From positions 1 to 64,000 of the forward strand of contig SCNS01000020.1 in NCBI GenBank assembly GCA_005503215.1: a stretch of 64,000 nt of DNA, read 5' to 3'. The notes beneath the pieces were generated by a model. That model had not been told where the DNA came from. It did no database searches and saw only the letters and a list, made by a program, of their open reading frames with translations. This document shows, in pieces, positions 1 to 7,858 of this stretch. The stretch's first letter is position 1. Each line of letters starts with the position of its first letter. The position numbers and the translations under genes are program-made. This DNA comes from Sphingomonadaceae bacterium 3R27C6 (lineage in GTDB: Bacteria > Pseudomonadota > Alphaproteobacteria > Sphingomonadales > Sphingomonadaceae).

Positions 1-195
1 CTCGTCTGCGAGGCCGCCGACCGCGCGATGCAGGTCCATGGCGGCATCGGCTACTCGCGCCACAAGCCGTTCGAACATATCTATCGCCACCACCGCCGAT
101 ACCGCATCACCGAAGGCGCCGAGGAAATCCAGATGCGTAAGGTCGCCGCATACCTGTTCGGGTATATGGGGCCTAGAAAGGGGAGTTTGGAGTGA
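1..195 (+). CDS. acyl-CoA dehydrogenase family protein, C-terminal end (partial)
   Basis: Only the last 64 residues are inside the window; the gene starts upstream of base 1. The frame reads through MQVHGGIGYSR and RYRITEGAEEIQMRKVAAYL, which is the usual C-terminal signature of FAD-dependent acyl-CoA dehydrogenases (the GGxGY turn and the TEGxxEIQ helix near the active site). The enzyme would carry out alpha,beta-dehydrogenation of an acyl-CoA, as in beta-oxidation. Substrate class cannot be read from this fragment. The TGA stop overlaps the GTG start of the next gene, so the two are probably co-transcribed. Confidence 0.9.
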   Translation, partial: LVCEAADRAMQVHGGIGYSRHKPFEHIYRHHRRYRITEGAEEIQMRKVAAYLFGYMGPRKGSLE

Positions 196-725
196 CGCCC
201 GGACGTGCCGGCTTGCTCATTTTCGGGCCGTTGATCCTGTCGTCGGCTTGTGGCCCGGTCCAGCCGGGCGCGCGCCTCGCGGAATTCGGGCCGACCGAGC
301 GCTGCGGTTTTTATGCTGCGAAGGATTATCGCCAGAGTGAATATTATCGCGAAAACCCGCCGGCATGCGATTTGCCGGGAAGCGAGGAACTCGCTCTGTC
401 CTGCGCGATAAACGACCAGATCAGCGCTCCCGATTATCGCCCCGAATATGACGACGAAGGCGCGTCGACCAACTATGCACCGACACCCGAATATCGGCTG
501 AGCAATCTTCGCTGCGCCTTTACGGGCACCGAACGCAACCGTGCCATCTGCACGTTCAGCATCGCAACGCCGGACATGAGGGCGCCGGTGCGCAGTTCGG
601 CCAAATTGCGCCACCAATATTGGCGCGACGACGGTCCCGCGCATCATTTCGAAGGGACCCGCTGGTTTCTCGATGGCAGTTGCGTCCCGAACGGGCAGCG
701 ATCGGTCCGCGGAAACCGCGATTAG
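192..725 (+). CDS. putative lipoprotein of unknown function
   Basis: A 177-residue protein starting at a GTG that overlaps the preceding stop codon. The N-terminus has a short hydrophobic stretch (LLIFGPLILSSAC) ending in a lipobox-like SSAC, so it is probably lipidated at about Cys20 and anchored in the envelope. The rest is polar, with several cysteines (for example CGFYAAKDY, PPACDL, ALSCA, LRCAF, AICTF, GSCV) that could form disulphides in the periplasm. I do not recognise a family. It converges on the PhnA-like gene, and the two stop codons overlap by four bases. Confidence 0.6.
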   Translation: MTPGRAGLLIFGPLILSSACGPVQPGARLAEFGPTERCGFYAAKDYRQSEYYRENPPACDLPGSEELALSCAINDQISAPDYRPEYDDEGASTNYAPTPEYRLSNLRCAFTGTERNRAICTFSIATPDMRAPVRSSAKLRHQYWRDDGPAHHFEGTRWFLDGSCVPNGQRSVRGNRD

Positions 726-1033
726 CGCTTCCTTACAAATTCCGCGCGCAGCACCAGCCCCTTGATCCCCTCGTGCCGGCAGTCGATTTCCTGATCGTCG
801 CCGGTCAGGCGGATCGACTTGATCACGGTGCCGACCTTCAGCGTCTGTCCAGCGCCTTTGACGCTCAGATCCTTGACCAGCACGACCGAGTCGCCGTCGG
901 CGAGCAAATTTCCGACGGCGTCGCGCACCTCGGGACCCGCGGCGGCGGCGGCGTCGCGTGAGGCGATGTCGCTGGCCGACATCCATTCGCCGCTCGCTTC
1001 GTCATAGACATAATCTTCGTCGTCGCTGGTCAT
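722..1033 (-). CDS. PhnA/YjdM-family protein lacking the zinc ribbon
   Basis: A 103-residue protein. Its C-terminal two thirds (GNLLADGDSV, VVLVKDLSVKGAGQTLKVGT, IRLTGDDQEIDC, LRAEFVRKR) match the small beta-barrel domain of the PhnA/YjdM family as I remember it from E. coli YjdM. The family's usual N-terminal zinc ribbon with two CxxC pairs is absent; the N-terminus is acidic and cysteine-free (TSDDEDYVYDEASGEW). The start was placed at ATG 1033 because upstream residues look like read-through of an unrelated frame. The name 'alkylphosphonate protein' is historical and no biochemical role is firmly known. It lies four bases from the gene at 1038-1787 on the same strand. Confidence 0.8.
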   Translation of the reverse strand: MTSDDEDYVYDEASGEWMSASDIASRDAAAAAGPEVRDAVGNLLADGDSVVLVKDLSVKGAGQTLKVGTVIKSIRLTGDDQEIDCRHEGIKGLVLRAEFVRKR

Positions 1034-1037
1034 TCTC

Positions 1038-1787
1038 TTATCCCGGTTTGCGGAAGCGCAGCGTGAACTGGTCGGTCTTGCCGCGGATCTTGTCGTCGAA
1101 GACATTGGCGCTACGCGGATCGGCGGGGCGGCGATAGAGGTCGCTTTCCGCCTCGAGCTTGAAGCCCGCCTGGGTCAGCGTCGCGACCACGGCATCCTTG
1201 TCGATCCGGTGCAGGCTGTCGGACAAGGTCGTGCCGCTGCCCTTCGCCGCGCTATGGTCGACGACGACCAAAGTGCCGCCGGGTTTCAGCGCCGCGAACA
1301 AGGCCGCGCTCGCCTTGTCGCCCGTTCCCGCGGGGAAGGGCTTGAGGTACAGGTCGTGGAAATTCTGCACTGTGATGATCGTGTCGAGCGGTTCGGGGAA
1401 AGCGGGTGCCGCAAACGGTCCGGCGACGGCATCGACATTGACATAGGCGGCATCGACCGCGGCCTGATCGTCGCCATATTGCTTCTTGAACGCGATGAAT
1501 TCGGCGGGCTGAAAGCCATAGACCTTGCCCGCTGGTCCGACCGCGGCGGCGAGCAGGCGGGTGACATAACCACCCCCCATCACATAATCGCCGACCTTCT
1601 GTCCGGGTTTGACCTGGGCGAAGGCAAGCAGTTCGGCGGGCTTGCGCGCCGCGTCGCGTGTCCGGTCGGCGGCGGGCCGCGCGGGATCGGCGAGCGCGGC
1701 CTTATAGCTGGGGGCGGCCGCCTGTTTGGCGGCGAGCGGGGTCGCCGAGACGGCGAGCATCAGGGCGAGGGTAAGCGGGCGGATCAT
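1038..1787 (-). CDS. secreted class I SAM-dependent methyltransferase-like protein
   Basis: A 249-residue protein with a clear signal peptide (MIRPLTLALMLAVSATPLAAKQ). After it comes a Rossmann-type methyltransferase fold: motif I region GQKVGDYVMGGGYVTRLLAAAVGP, the following acidic or Q-containing strand KVYGFQPAE, and a later TLVVVDHSAAKGSG strand. Periplasmic proteins of this type are common in sphingomonads and other Proteobacteria; their substrates are unknown. The glycine motif is degenerate compared with active enzymes, so catalytic activity is uncertain. The gene is divergent from the amidohydrolase at 1913 and probably co-transcribed with the PhnA-like gene. Confidence 0.75.
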   Translation of the reverse strand: MIRPLTLALMLAVSATPLAAKQAAAPSYKAALADPARPAADRTRDAARKPAELLAFAQVKPGQKVGDYVMGGGYVTRLLAAAVGPAGKVYGFQPAEFIAFKKQYGDDQAAVDAAYVNVDAVAGPFAAPAFPEPLDTIITVQNFHDLYLKPFPAGTGDKASAALFAALKPGGTLVVVDHSAAKGSGTTLSDSLHRIDKDAVVATLTQAGFKLEAESDLYRRPADPRSANVFDDKIRGKTDQFTLRFRKPG

Positions 1788-1876
1788 GGCATCGACTCCC
1801 TATCTCTTGTCCCGCCATCATAGCGCCTTGCCGGGGCAGCTGCGCGTTTATTTGCATCTCGCGATTTTGATGATAG

Positions 1877-1891
1877 GTTTCTTCGTGAAAC
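1877..1891. promoter_or_regulatory. inverted repeat upstream of the amidohydrolase gene
   Basis: GTTTC, a five-base spacer TTCGT, then GAAAC, in the divergent intergenic region, 21 bases before the ATG at 1913. Its position fits an operator or a leader hairpin. There is no direct evidence for a bound protein. Confidence 0.3.
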
Positions 1892-1912
1892 TAAAAAATC
1901 GGGAGAGCGGAC

Positions 1913-3652
1913 ATGCATGATCTGGTGATTCGCGGCGGCACCGTCGTCGATGGTTCGGGCGGAGCGCCCTTTGTCGCGGACGTCGCGATCGACGGCGACC
2001 GGATCGTCGCGGTGGGTGAAAACCTCGGCACGGGACGCGAGGAAATCGACGCCGCCGGCAAGATCGTCACCCCCGGCTTCGTCGACGTCCACACCCATTA
2101 TGACGGACAGGCGACGTGGGACGCCGAAATGGCGCCGTCGAGCTGGCACGGCGTCACCACCGTCGTGATGGGCAATTGCGGCGTCGGCTTCGCCCCCGCC
2201 AAGCCCGACCGCCACGAATGGCTGATCAGCCTGATGGAAGGGGTCGAGGACATCCCCGGCACAGCGCTCGCCGAAGGCATGTCGTGGGACTGGGAAACCT
2301 TCCCCGAATATATGGACGCGCTCGAAAAGCTGCCCCGCACCGTCGACGTCGCGTGCCACGTTCCGCACGGCGCGGTGCGCGCCTATGTGCTCGGCGACCG
2401 CGAAAAGCCCGGCGCGATCCCGACCGACGCGGACATCGCCGAAATGTCGCGCATCGTCGAGGAAGGCGTGCGCGCCGGCGCGCTCGGTTTCTCGACCAGC
2501 CGCACCGTGCTGCACAAATCGATCGACGGCGAGCTCGTCCCCGGCACCACCGCGACCGCCGAGGAACTGATCGCGATCGGGCGCGCAATGGGCCGCGTCG
2601 GCTACGGCGTGTTCGAAATGGCGAGCGACATGAAGCGCGAGTGGAACGAGTTTCAGTGGATGGGCGACCTCAGCCGCGAAACCGGGTTGCCGGTGACCTT
2701 CGCCGCGCTCCAGTCGATTGCCAAGGAACTGCCGCTCGAGGAACAGATTTCGGAGATGCGAAAGCAGAACGCGACCGGCGCGAACATCGTCGCGCAGATC
2801 GCTTTGCGCGGTAACGGCATCATCATGGCCTGGCAGGGCACCGTCCATCCCTTCCGTTTCAAGCCGGCGTGGAACGAGATCATCGACCTGCCGTGGGAGC
2901 ACCAGCTCGCGAAGCTGAAGGATCCGGCGTTCAAGGCGCGGATGATTTCGGAGGCGAATGTCTGGCCCGAAAGCGACATCCTCGATTTCCTTATGGTCGT
3001 CGCCGAAGGCTGGCCGGTTCATTTCAAAATGGACCCCGACTTCAACTACGAGCCAAAGATGGACGAAAGCATCGCGGGCCGTGCCGCCGCGGCGGGCGTC
3101 TCGCCGGCCGAATATGCCTATGACCTGCTGATGAAGGACGATGGCAAGGGCTTCATCTATTTTCCGATTTTGAACTACCGCGACGGCAACCTCAATTTTC
3201 TCGAAGATTTGCAGGCGTCGGACGACACCGTGAACAGCCTGTCCGACGGCGGCGCGCATTGCGGGACGATCTGCGACGCCGCCTCGCCGACCTTCATGCT
3301 CCAGCACTGGGTGCGCGACCGCAAAGGCCATCGCATCGCGCTCGAACATGCGGTGAAGCGCCAGTGCCGCGACACCGCCTTGCTCTATGGCCTTGAGGAT
3401 CGCGGGGTGCTCGCGCCGGGCTATCTCGCCGATCTCAATGTCATCGACATGGACGCGATCAAGCTCGGAAAGCCCTGGCTCGCGTTCGACCTGCCCGCGG
3501 GCGGCAAGCGCCTGCTGCAAAAGGCCGACGGCTATGTCGCGACGGTGAAGTCGGGTGTGGTGACGTTCCGCGATGGCGCGATGCAGGGGCCGACGCCGGG
3601 CGGCGTGATCCGCGGCCCGCAGCGCGTTGAAATGGCGATGGCGGCGGAGTGA
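1913..3652 (+). CDS. N-acyl-D-amino-acid deacylase / D-aminoacylase-type amidohydrolase
   Basis: A 579-residue member of the amidohydrolase superfamily (COG3653 type). The N-terminal beta-sandwich strand ([14 protein letters not shown]) leads into the metal-binding [10 protein letters not shown] motif (His60 and His62), and the later [11 protein letters not shown] segment carries the conserved active-site Asp. The C-terminal [10 protein letters not shown] strand closes the composite domain. The family hydrolyses N-acyl-D-amino acids or related cyclic amides in the cytoplasm. A good ribosome site (GGGAG) precedes the ATG at 1913. There is no racemase or transporter beside it to define the substrate; the neighbouring lipoprotein at 3669 is convergent. 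Confidence 0.85.
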   Translation: MHDLVIRGGTVVDGSGGAPFVADVAIDGDRIVAVGENLGTGREEIDAAGKIVTPGFVDVHTHYDGQATWDAEMAPSSWHGVTTVVMGNCGVGFAPAKPDRHEWLISLMEGVEDIPGTALAEGMSWDWETFPEYMDALEKLPRTVDVACHVPHGAVRAYVLGDREKPGAIPTDADIAEMSRIVEEGVRAGALGFSTSRTVLHKSIDGELVPGTTATAEELIAIGRAMGRVGYGVFEMASDMKREWNEFQWMGDLSRETGLPVTFAALQSIAKELPLEEQISEMRKQNATGANIVAQIALRGNGIIMAWQGTVHPFRFKPAWNEIIDLPWEHQLAKLKDPAFKARMISEANVWPESDILDFLMVVAEGWPVHFKMDPDFNYEPKMDESIAGRAAAAGVSPAEYAYDLLMKDDGKGFIYFPILNYRDGNLNFLEDLQASDDTVNSLSDGGAHCGTICDAASPTFMLQHWVRDRKGHRIALEHAVKRQCRDTALLYGLEDRGVLAPGYLADLNVIDMDAIKLGKPWLAFDLPAGGKRLLQKADGYVATVKSGVVTFRDGAMQGPTPGGVIRGPQRVEMAMAAE

Positions 3653-3668
3653 TCCGCCGCCTCGCGCG

Positions 3669-5012
3669 TCACCGTGCAAGCAGATCCGCAGGCAAAGTCG
3701 GCTCGCTGACGATCTTCGCCATGCGCCGCCACATCTCGTCGCGGCTCGGCCTGCCGCGCTCGACATAGGCGCGCACCATCGTCTCGCCGAGGCCGTAATT
3801 GATCACATAGCTGCGATACTGGTCGGTGAAGCTCACCGACTGCTCGGCGCGCTGCGGTGAGACGAGCAGATATTTCTGCGTCAATGCCACCGCGGTCGGC
3901 CGGTCGATCACCCCGTCGAGATATTGCTGCGCGATCGTCAGCCGCGCGCCCGACGCGCCCTTGATCGCCTTCAAGAGCTGCCAGTAACGATCGTCGGACG
4001 GCACCGCGATCTCGGCGATCGGCATCAGCACGTCGCGTTCGGTATCGGCCTTGCTGCTCTCGGGAAAGGCGAGGTCGATGCCGTAATTGGCGCTGCCCTC
4101 GGCGATCAGGCTTTGCGGGCTGTAGAGCGGGTAGACACTGAACTCGCTCCAGCCGCGCTCCTTCACCAGCTTCTCTTCGAGTTTCATGTTGAGCAGGTGA
4201 TGCCCCGGATAGCCCTCGTGACAGCCGAGATCGAGCGCGCGCGACAGGCGGATCGGCAGGTCGGTGTTGACCTGGATCAGGCTGTGATAGCCGCCTTGGT
4301 AATAATTATAGCCGCTCCAGCTCTTGCCGGTGACGAATTCGAGGCGGAAACTCTCGCCTACGGGCATTGGAATATGTGCCATGCTGCGTCCGCGGCAGCG
4401 CGCGATCGCGGCGTCGAAGGTCTTTTGCAGCCGGTCCTTCGGGATGGTGAAGGCGTCGAGATAGGCTTCGACGCGGTCCGGGAGTGCCCCATCGCCAGGG
4501 ACGAGCGCCTCGATCTTCGCGAGTTCGGCATCATAGCTCGCGAGCGGCTTCAGCCGCGGCCGCACCCCGAACAGCCGTTCAGCCTCGTCGGCGAAGGAAA
4601 AACGCGCGCCTTGCATCATCATGAGCCGCGTTTCGGCAGCGCGGAGCTGGGCGCGCAGGAAGGTCGCGCGGCGTTTAGCGAGCGGGTCGGGGATGCGCCG
4701 TGCCGCGAGATCGATTTGTGCCATCAACTCGCGCGTTGCTGTGAGCAACGCAGCCTTGTCGCGCGGTGCGGCCTCGGCGGCTGTTTTGAGTTCGGGCGGG
4801 CCGTAGTAGGCGTCGATATAGCCGGCCTCGTGCGTCCCGATTTCGAGTGTCAGCCGCAAATAGGCTGCCGCGATCTCGTCGAGCGCCTTGGTCGAGGCGG
4901 CGGTGCGGCGCACGTCGAGCGTCGCGACCCCGGGTTTCGGCGGCGTTTTTGTTTCGCTTGCAGCGCAGGCCGACAGGGCGGCAACCAGCGACAGAATGAC
5001 AAATTTGCGCAT
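3669..5012 (-). CDS. lipoprotein with HEGYPGHH putative zinc-peptidase motif (DUF885-like)
   Basis: A 447-residue protein with a lipoprotein signal (MRKFVILSLVAALSAC; predicted lipidated Cys16). Around residue 264 it carries CHEGYPGHHLL, resembling the HExxxxHH-type motif of DUF885-related putative metallopeptidases (usually HEAxPGHH). The rest is mainly helical. The likely role is a membrane-anchored peptidase in the periplasm, but I know of no characterised substrate for this branch. The start ATG overlaps the nhaA stop (TGATG), so it is translationally coupled to nhaA. The membership call rests on the motif and overall helical character, not on an alignment. Confidence 0.6.
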   Translation of the reverse strand: MRKFVILSLVAALSACAASETKTPPKPGVATLDVRRTAASTKALDEIAAAYLRLTLEIGTHEAGYIDAYYGPPELKTAAEAAPRDKAALLTATRELMAQIDLAARRIPDPLAKRRATFLRAQLRAAETRLMMMQGARFSFADEAERLFGVRPRLKPLASYDAELAKIEALVPGDGALPDRVEAYLDAFTIPKDRLQKTFDAAIARCRGRSMAHIPMPVGESFRLEFVTGKSWSGYNYYQGGYHSLIQVNTDLPIRLSRALDLGCHEGYPGHHLLNMKLEEKLVKERGWSEFSVYPLYSPQSLIAEGSANYGIDLAFPESSKADTERDVLMPIAEIAVPSDDRYWQLLKAIKGASGARLTIAQQYLDGVIDRPTAVALTQKYLLVSPQRAEQSVSFTDQYRSYVINYGLGETMVRAYVERGRPSRDEMWRRMAKIVSEPTLPADLLAR

Positions 5013-6295
5013 CAGTCTGCCATAGCGCGCTTTTCGGACGTGTCACGCACATCGCCGTCGGCGGCGATCTCGGCATCGGATGCGCTTTCGACCGCCCCAT
5101 GTTCGGGATGCGGCGGCGCGAAACGCAGCACCGCAAAGCCCGCGAGCGCCGCCGCGAGCGACCCCATCAGGATACCGATCTTCGCTTCTTCGGCGAGCAG
5201 CGCGTCGCCCGGAAAGGCGAGGCCGCCGATGAACAGGCTCATCGTGAAGCCGATGCCGCACAGCATCGCGACGCCATAGACCTGCAGCCATGTTGCGCCG
5301 CGCAGCCGCCCCGCGATGCCGAGTTTGACCGACAGCCAGACGCTGCCGAAAATGCCGATCTGCTTGCCGATAAACAGCCCCGCGGCGATGCCGAGCGGCA
5401 GCGGCGCGAAAATCTGCTCGGCGGTCAGTCCGCTCACGTCGACCCCGGCATTGGCAAAGCCGAACAGGGGGACGATCGCAAAGGCGACCCACGGATGGAG
5501 GCCATGCTCGAGCCGGTGCAGCGGCGAGGTCGCGCTGTCGGGCGCGCCCGGGGTGCGATCGAACGGGATCGCCATCGCCGCAAGCACCCCGGCGATCGTC
5601 GCGTGGACGCCCGAGAGCAGCATCGCGTACCAGAGCAAGGCGAACATGAGCAGGTAGAGCGGCAGGCCCCGCACGCGCATGCGGCCCATCGCGAACATGA
5701 CGCCGAGGATGGCCGCGGCGGCGGCGAGCGCGAGCAGGTTAATCTTGGCGGTGTAGAAAAGCGCGATGATCGCGACCGCGCCCATGTCGTCGACAATCGC
5801 GACGGTGACGAGGAACAGCTTGAGCGAGGTCGGCGCGCGCTTGCCGAGCAGCGCGAGCACGCCCATCGCAAAGGCGATGTCGGTCGCCGCGGGGATTGCC
5901 CAGCCTTGCGCCAGCCCCGGCGCGCCGCCGGCAAACGCCATATAGATCGCCGCCGGCACCGCCATCCCCGCCGCCGCGGCGATGAACGGCAGCCGCCGCC
6001 GGTCCCAACTCGCGAGCCGCCCGTCGACGAACTCGCGCTTGATCTCCAGCCCGACGAGCAGGAAGAAAATCGCCATCAGCCCGTCATTGATCCACAGATG
6101 GACGGTCATCGGTCCAAGCTTGTCGGTGAGCACCGGGCCGGTCACGGCATGAATCGCATCGTGATAAAGTGCCGCCAGCGGCGAATTGGCAACAATCATC
6201 GCCAAAATGGCGGCGAAAATAAGCAGCATTCCGCCCGCGCTTTCGCTCTCCAGGAATTCGCGCAATGCTGAACGGGGCGGAAAACTGCGGGTCAT
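5012..6295 (-). CDS. nhaA: Na+/H+ antiporter NhaA
   Basis: A 427-residue polytopic inner-membrane protein close to the family's usual length. Diagnostic segments are FFLLVGLEIKREF, AIPAATDIAFAMGVLALLG and the paired aspartates in TVAIVDDMGAVAIIALFYT, which bind Na+ or Li+ and protons in E. coli NhaA. It exports sodium in exchange for protons, giving salt and alkaline tolerance. The C-terminus after the last helix is an acidic, polar tail. The 5' leader (about 6296-6370) contains a GC-rich fold and alternative pairings that may be a cation-sensing switch, listed separately. A distal lipoprotein gene overlaps its stop codon. Confidence 0.95.
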   Translation of the reverse strand: MTRSFPPRSALREFLESESAGGMLLIFAAILAMIVANSPLAALYHDAIHAVTGPVLTDKLGPMTVHLWINDGLMAIFFLLVGLEIKREFVDGRLASWDRRRLPFIAAAAGMAVPAAIYMAFAGGAPGLAQGWAIPAATDIAFAMGVLALLGKRAPTSLKLFLVTVAIVDDMGAVAIIALFYTAKINLLALAAAAAILGVMFAMGRMRVRGLPLYLLMFALLWYAMLLSGVHATIAGVLAAMAIPFDRTPGAPDSATSPLHRLEHGLHPWVAFAIVPLFGFANAGVDVSGLTAEQIFAPLPLGIAAGLFIGKQIGIFGSVWLSVKLGIAGRLRGATWLQVYGVAMLCGIGFTMSLFIGGLAFPGDALLAEEAKIGILMGSLAAALAGFAVLRFAPPHPEHGAVESASDAEIAADGDVRDTSEKRAMAD

Positions 6296-6304
6296 GGGTA
6301 AGCG

Positions 6305-6370
6305 ATTTCCTTTGTTTGTCAGAAAATTTGACGGTTGGCCGCCGGCAGGGGCGCGTCTTTACAAATCTGC
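6305..6370 (-). promoter_or_regulatory. structured nhaA leader, candidate Li+/Na+ riboswitch
   Basis: On the minus strand just before nhaA, AGATTT (6368-6363) and GACG (6357-6354) can pair with CGTC (6333-6330) and AAATTT (6329-6324). They enclose a GC-rich block with CCCCTGCCGGCGGCC. The 3' half of this stem can instead form GTCA/TGAC across 6332-6318, a competing hairpin next to the ribosome site AAAGGAAA (6313-6306). Mutually exclusive helices beside a ribosome site are what a translational switch would need. Riboswitches sensing Li+ or Na+ have been reported upstream of nhaA (nhaA-I class). I could not check the consensus, so the class assignment is an inference. Confidence 0.4.
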
Positions 6371-6382
6371 TCTGTTCACTAG

Positions 6383-6412
6383 CAATATCGATATTGATGA
6401 CATTAGGTCATC
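6383..6412. promoter_or_regulatory. two adjacent palindromes between nhaA and the glycosyltransferase gene
   Basis: CAATATCGATATTG (6383-6396) is a perfect 14-base palindrome. It is followed at once by GATGAC-ATTAG-GTCATC (6396-6412). They sit in the divergent promoter region, 22 bases before the TTG start at 6434 and about 90 bases upstream of nhaA. They look like operator sites; the regulator is unknown. Confidence 0.4.
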
Positions 6413-6433
6413 GGTGGGGGCGGGGCTAGCACA

Positions 6434-7858
6434 TTGGAGCTGTCGACCGCATGGCTGGAATGGCTGGTGCTGGGTGCCGGCCACGAACTGATGCTGTTCG
6501 CATCGGTCGGGATCCTGCTGTTCGGGCTCGATGACCTGCTTTTCGACGCGCTGTGGCTGGCGACGCGCCGGCGCGGACGGTCGCTGACGCCGACCGCGCC
6601 GCCGGTCGAGGGGCGCTTCGCGATCTTCGTGCCCGCATGGGACGAGGCCAAAGCGCTTCCCGCGATGCTGCGGCGCACGCTTGGCGCGTGGGAGGGCGAG
6701 GATTTCCGGCTTTACGTCGGCTGCTATCCCAACGACGCCGAGACGCTCTTCGCTGTGTCCCCGCTGGTCGCGCGCGACGGACGGCTGCGGCTTGTCGTCG
6801 GCAGCCGCGAAGGGCCGACGACCAAGGGCGACAATCTCAACCGGCTGTGGGCGGCGCTCGCCGAGGACGAGCGGGCGGAAGGCGTTCGGTTTGCCGCTAT
6901 CGTCCTTCACGATGCCGAGGATCATGTGCATCCAGGCGAACTCGCACTCTATCGCCGCTATCTCGGCGAAAATGCGATGGTGCAAATACCCGTCGTGCCC
7001 TTGATCAAGCGTGCGGAGCGCTGGGTCGGCGGGCATTATGGCGACGAATTTGCCGAAGCGCATGGCAAGGAACTGGTCGTTCGCTCGCGCCTCGGCCTGC
7101 CGCTTCCGTCGGCGGGGGTCGGCTGCGCGCTGACGCGCACTGCGCTGGCGCTGCTGGCGATCGAACGCGGCGGCGAGCCTTTTCGCTGCGACAGCCTGAC
7201 CGAAGATTATGAGATCGGCATGGTGATCGGCGCTTACGGTCTTGGCACCCGCTTTGTCGACACGGCCGGACCCGCCGGCGACCGGATCGTATCGCGGGGA
7301 GCCTTTCCGGGTCGGGCCGAAAAGGCGGTGCGGCAGAAATCGCGCTGGATCGCCGGGATCGCGCTCGCCGGGTGGGATCATCTCGGCTGGCCGGGGTCGC
7401 GGCGCGATGACACGGATCTTCGCAGCGGCCGTGCCTGGGTCGCGCGCTGGATGCTGTGGCGCGACCGCCGTGCGCCGCTTGCCGCGCTCATCCTCCTCGC
7501 GGCCTATGCCGGGGTGCTGCTGACGGCGCTGGGCTGGGCGGGGCAGTATCTGCTGGGCTGGAATGCGATCATCATCGGTGACGGCATGCGGCTGCTTCTC
7601 GCCTTCAATGCGGTCATGCTGTGCTGGCGACTGGCGATGCGCGGGCATTTCACGGCGCGCTGGTACGGCCTCAGCGAAGCGATGCTTTCGCTGCCGCGCG
7701 CCTTTTTTTCGAATGTGATCGCGATGCTCGCGGCGCGGCGCGCGATCGGCCTTTATTGGCGAATGCTGCGTTCGGGCGAAGTCATATGGGACAAGACCGA
7801 ACATCTGGAACATGAGACCGCGTACGAAGACGCTTTTGCAAGGACGGTGGCGCGATGA
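6434..7858 (+). CDS. NfrB-like membrane glycosyltransferase (family 2), short form
   Basis: A 474-residue family-2 glycosyltransferase with an N-terminal membrane segment (about residues 10-30) and two or more C-terminal ones (around 340-415). The processive GT2 motifs are all visible: the HDAEDHVHP aspartates, LTEDYEIGM and QKSRW. This order and spacing match the bacteriophage N4 adsorption protein B (NfrB) of E. coli, which makes an exopolysaccharide under c-di-GMP control. The NfrB C-terminal GSPII/MshEN-type domain is missing, which explains the shorter length. The start is TTG at 6434 after GGGGGCGGGG; no in-frame ATG fits the conserved N-terminus. It overlaps the next gene (ATGATGA). 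Confidence 0.8.
   Translation: MELSTAWLEWLVLGAGHELMLFASVGILLFGLDDLLFDALWLATRRRGRSLTPTAPPVEGRFAIFVPAWDEAKALPAMLRRTLGAWEGEDFRLYVGCYPNDAETLFAVSPLVARDGRLRLVVGSREGPTTKGDNLNRLWAALAEDERAEGVRFAAIVLHDAEDHVHPGELALYRRYLGENAMVQIPVVPLIKRAERWVGGHYGDEFAEAHGKELVVRSRLGLPLPSAGVGCALTRTALALLAIERGGEPFRCDSLTEDYEIGMVIGAYGLGTRFVDTAGPAGDRIVSRGAFPGRAEKAVRQKSRWIAGIALAGWDHLGWPGSRRDDTDLRSGRAWVARWMLWRDRRAPLAALILLAAYAGVLLTALGWAGQYLLGWNAIIIGDGMRLLLAFNAVMLCWRLAMRGHFTARWYGLSEAMLSLPRAFFSNVIAMLAARRAIGLYWRMLRSGEVIWDKTEHLEHETAYEDAFARTVAR

Noticed and set aside
1877-1891. GTTTC-N5-GAAAC as a second parS site
   Set aside because: The spacer is one base longer than in parS and the central bases differ, so ParB should not bind; kept only as an inverted repeat.
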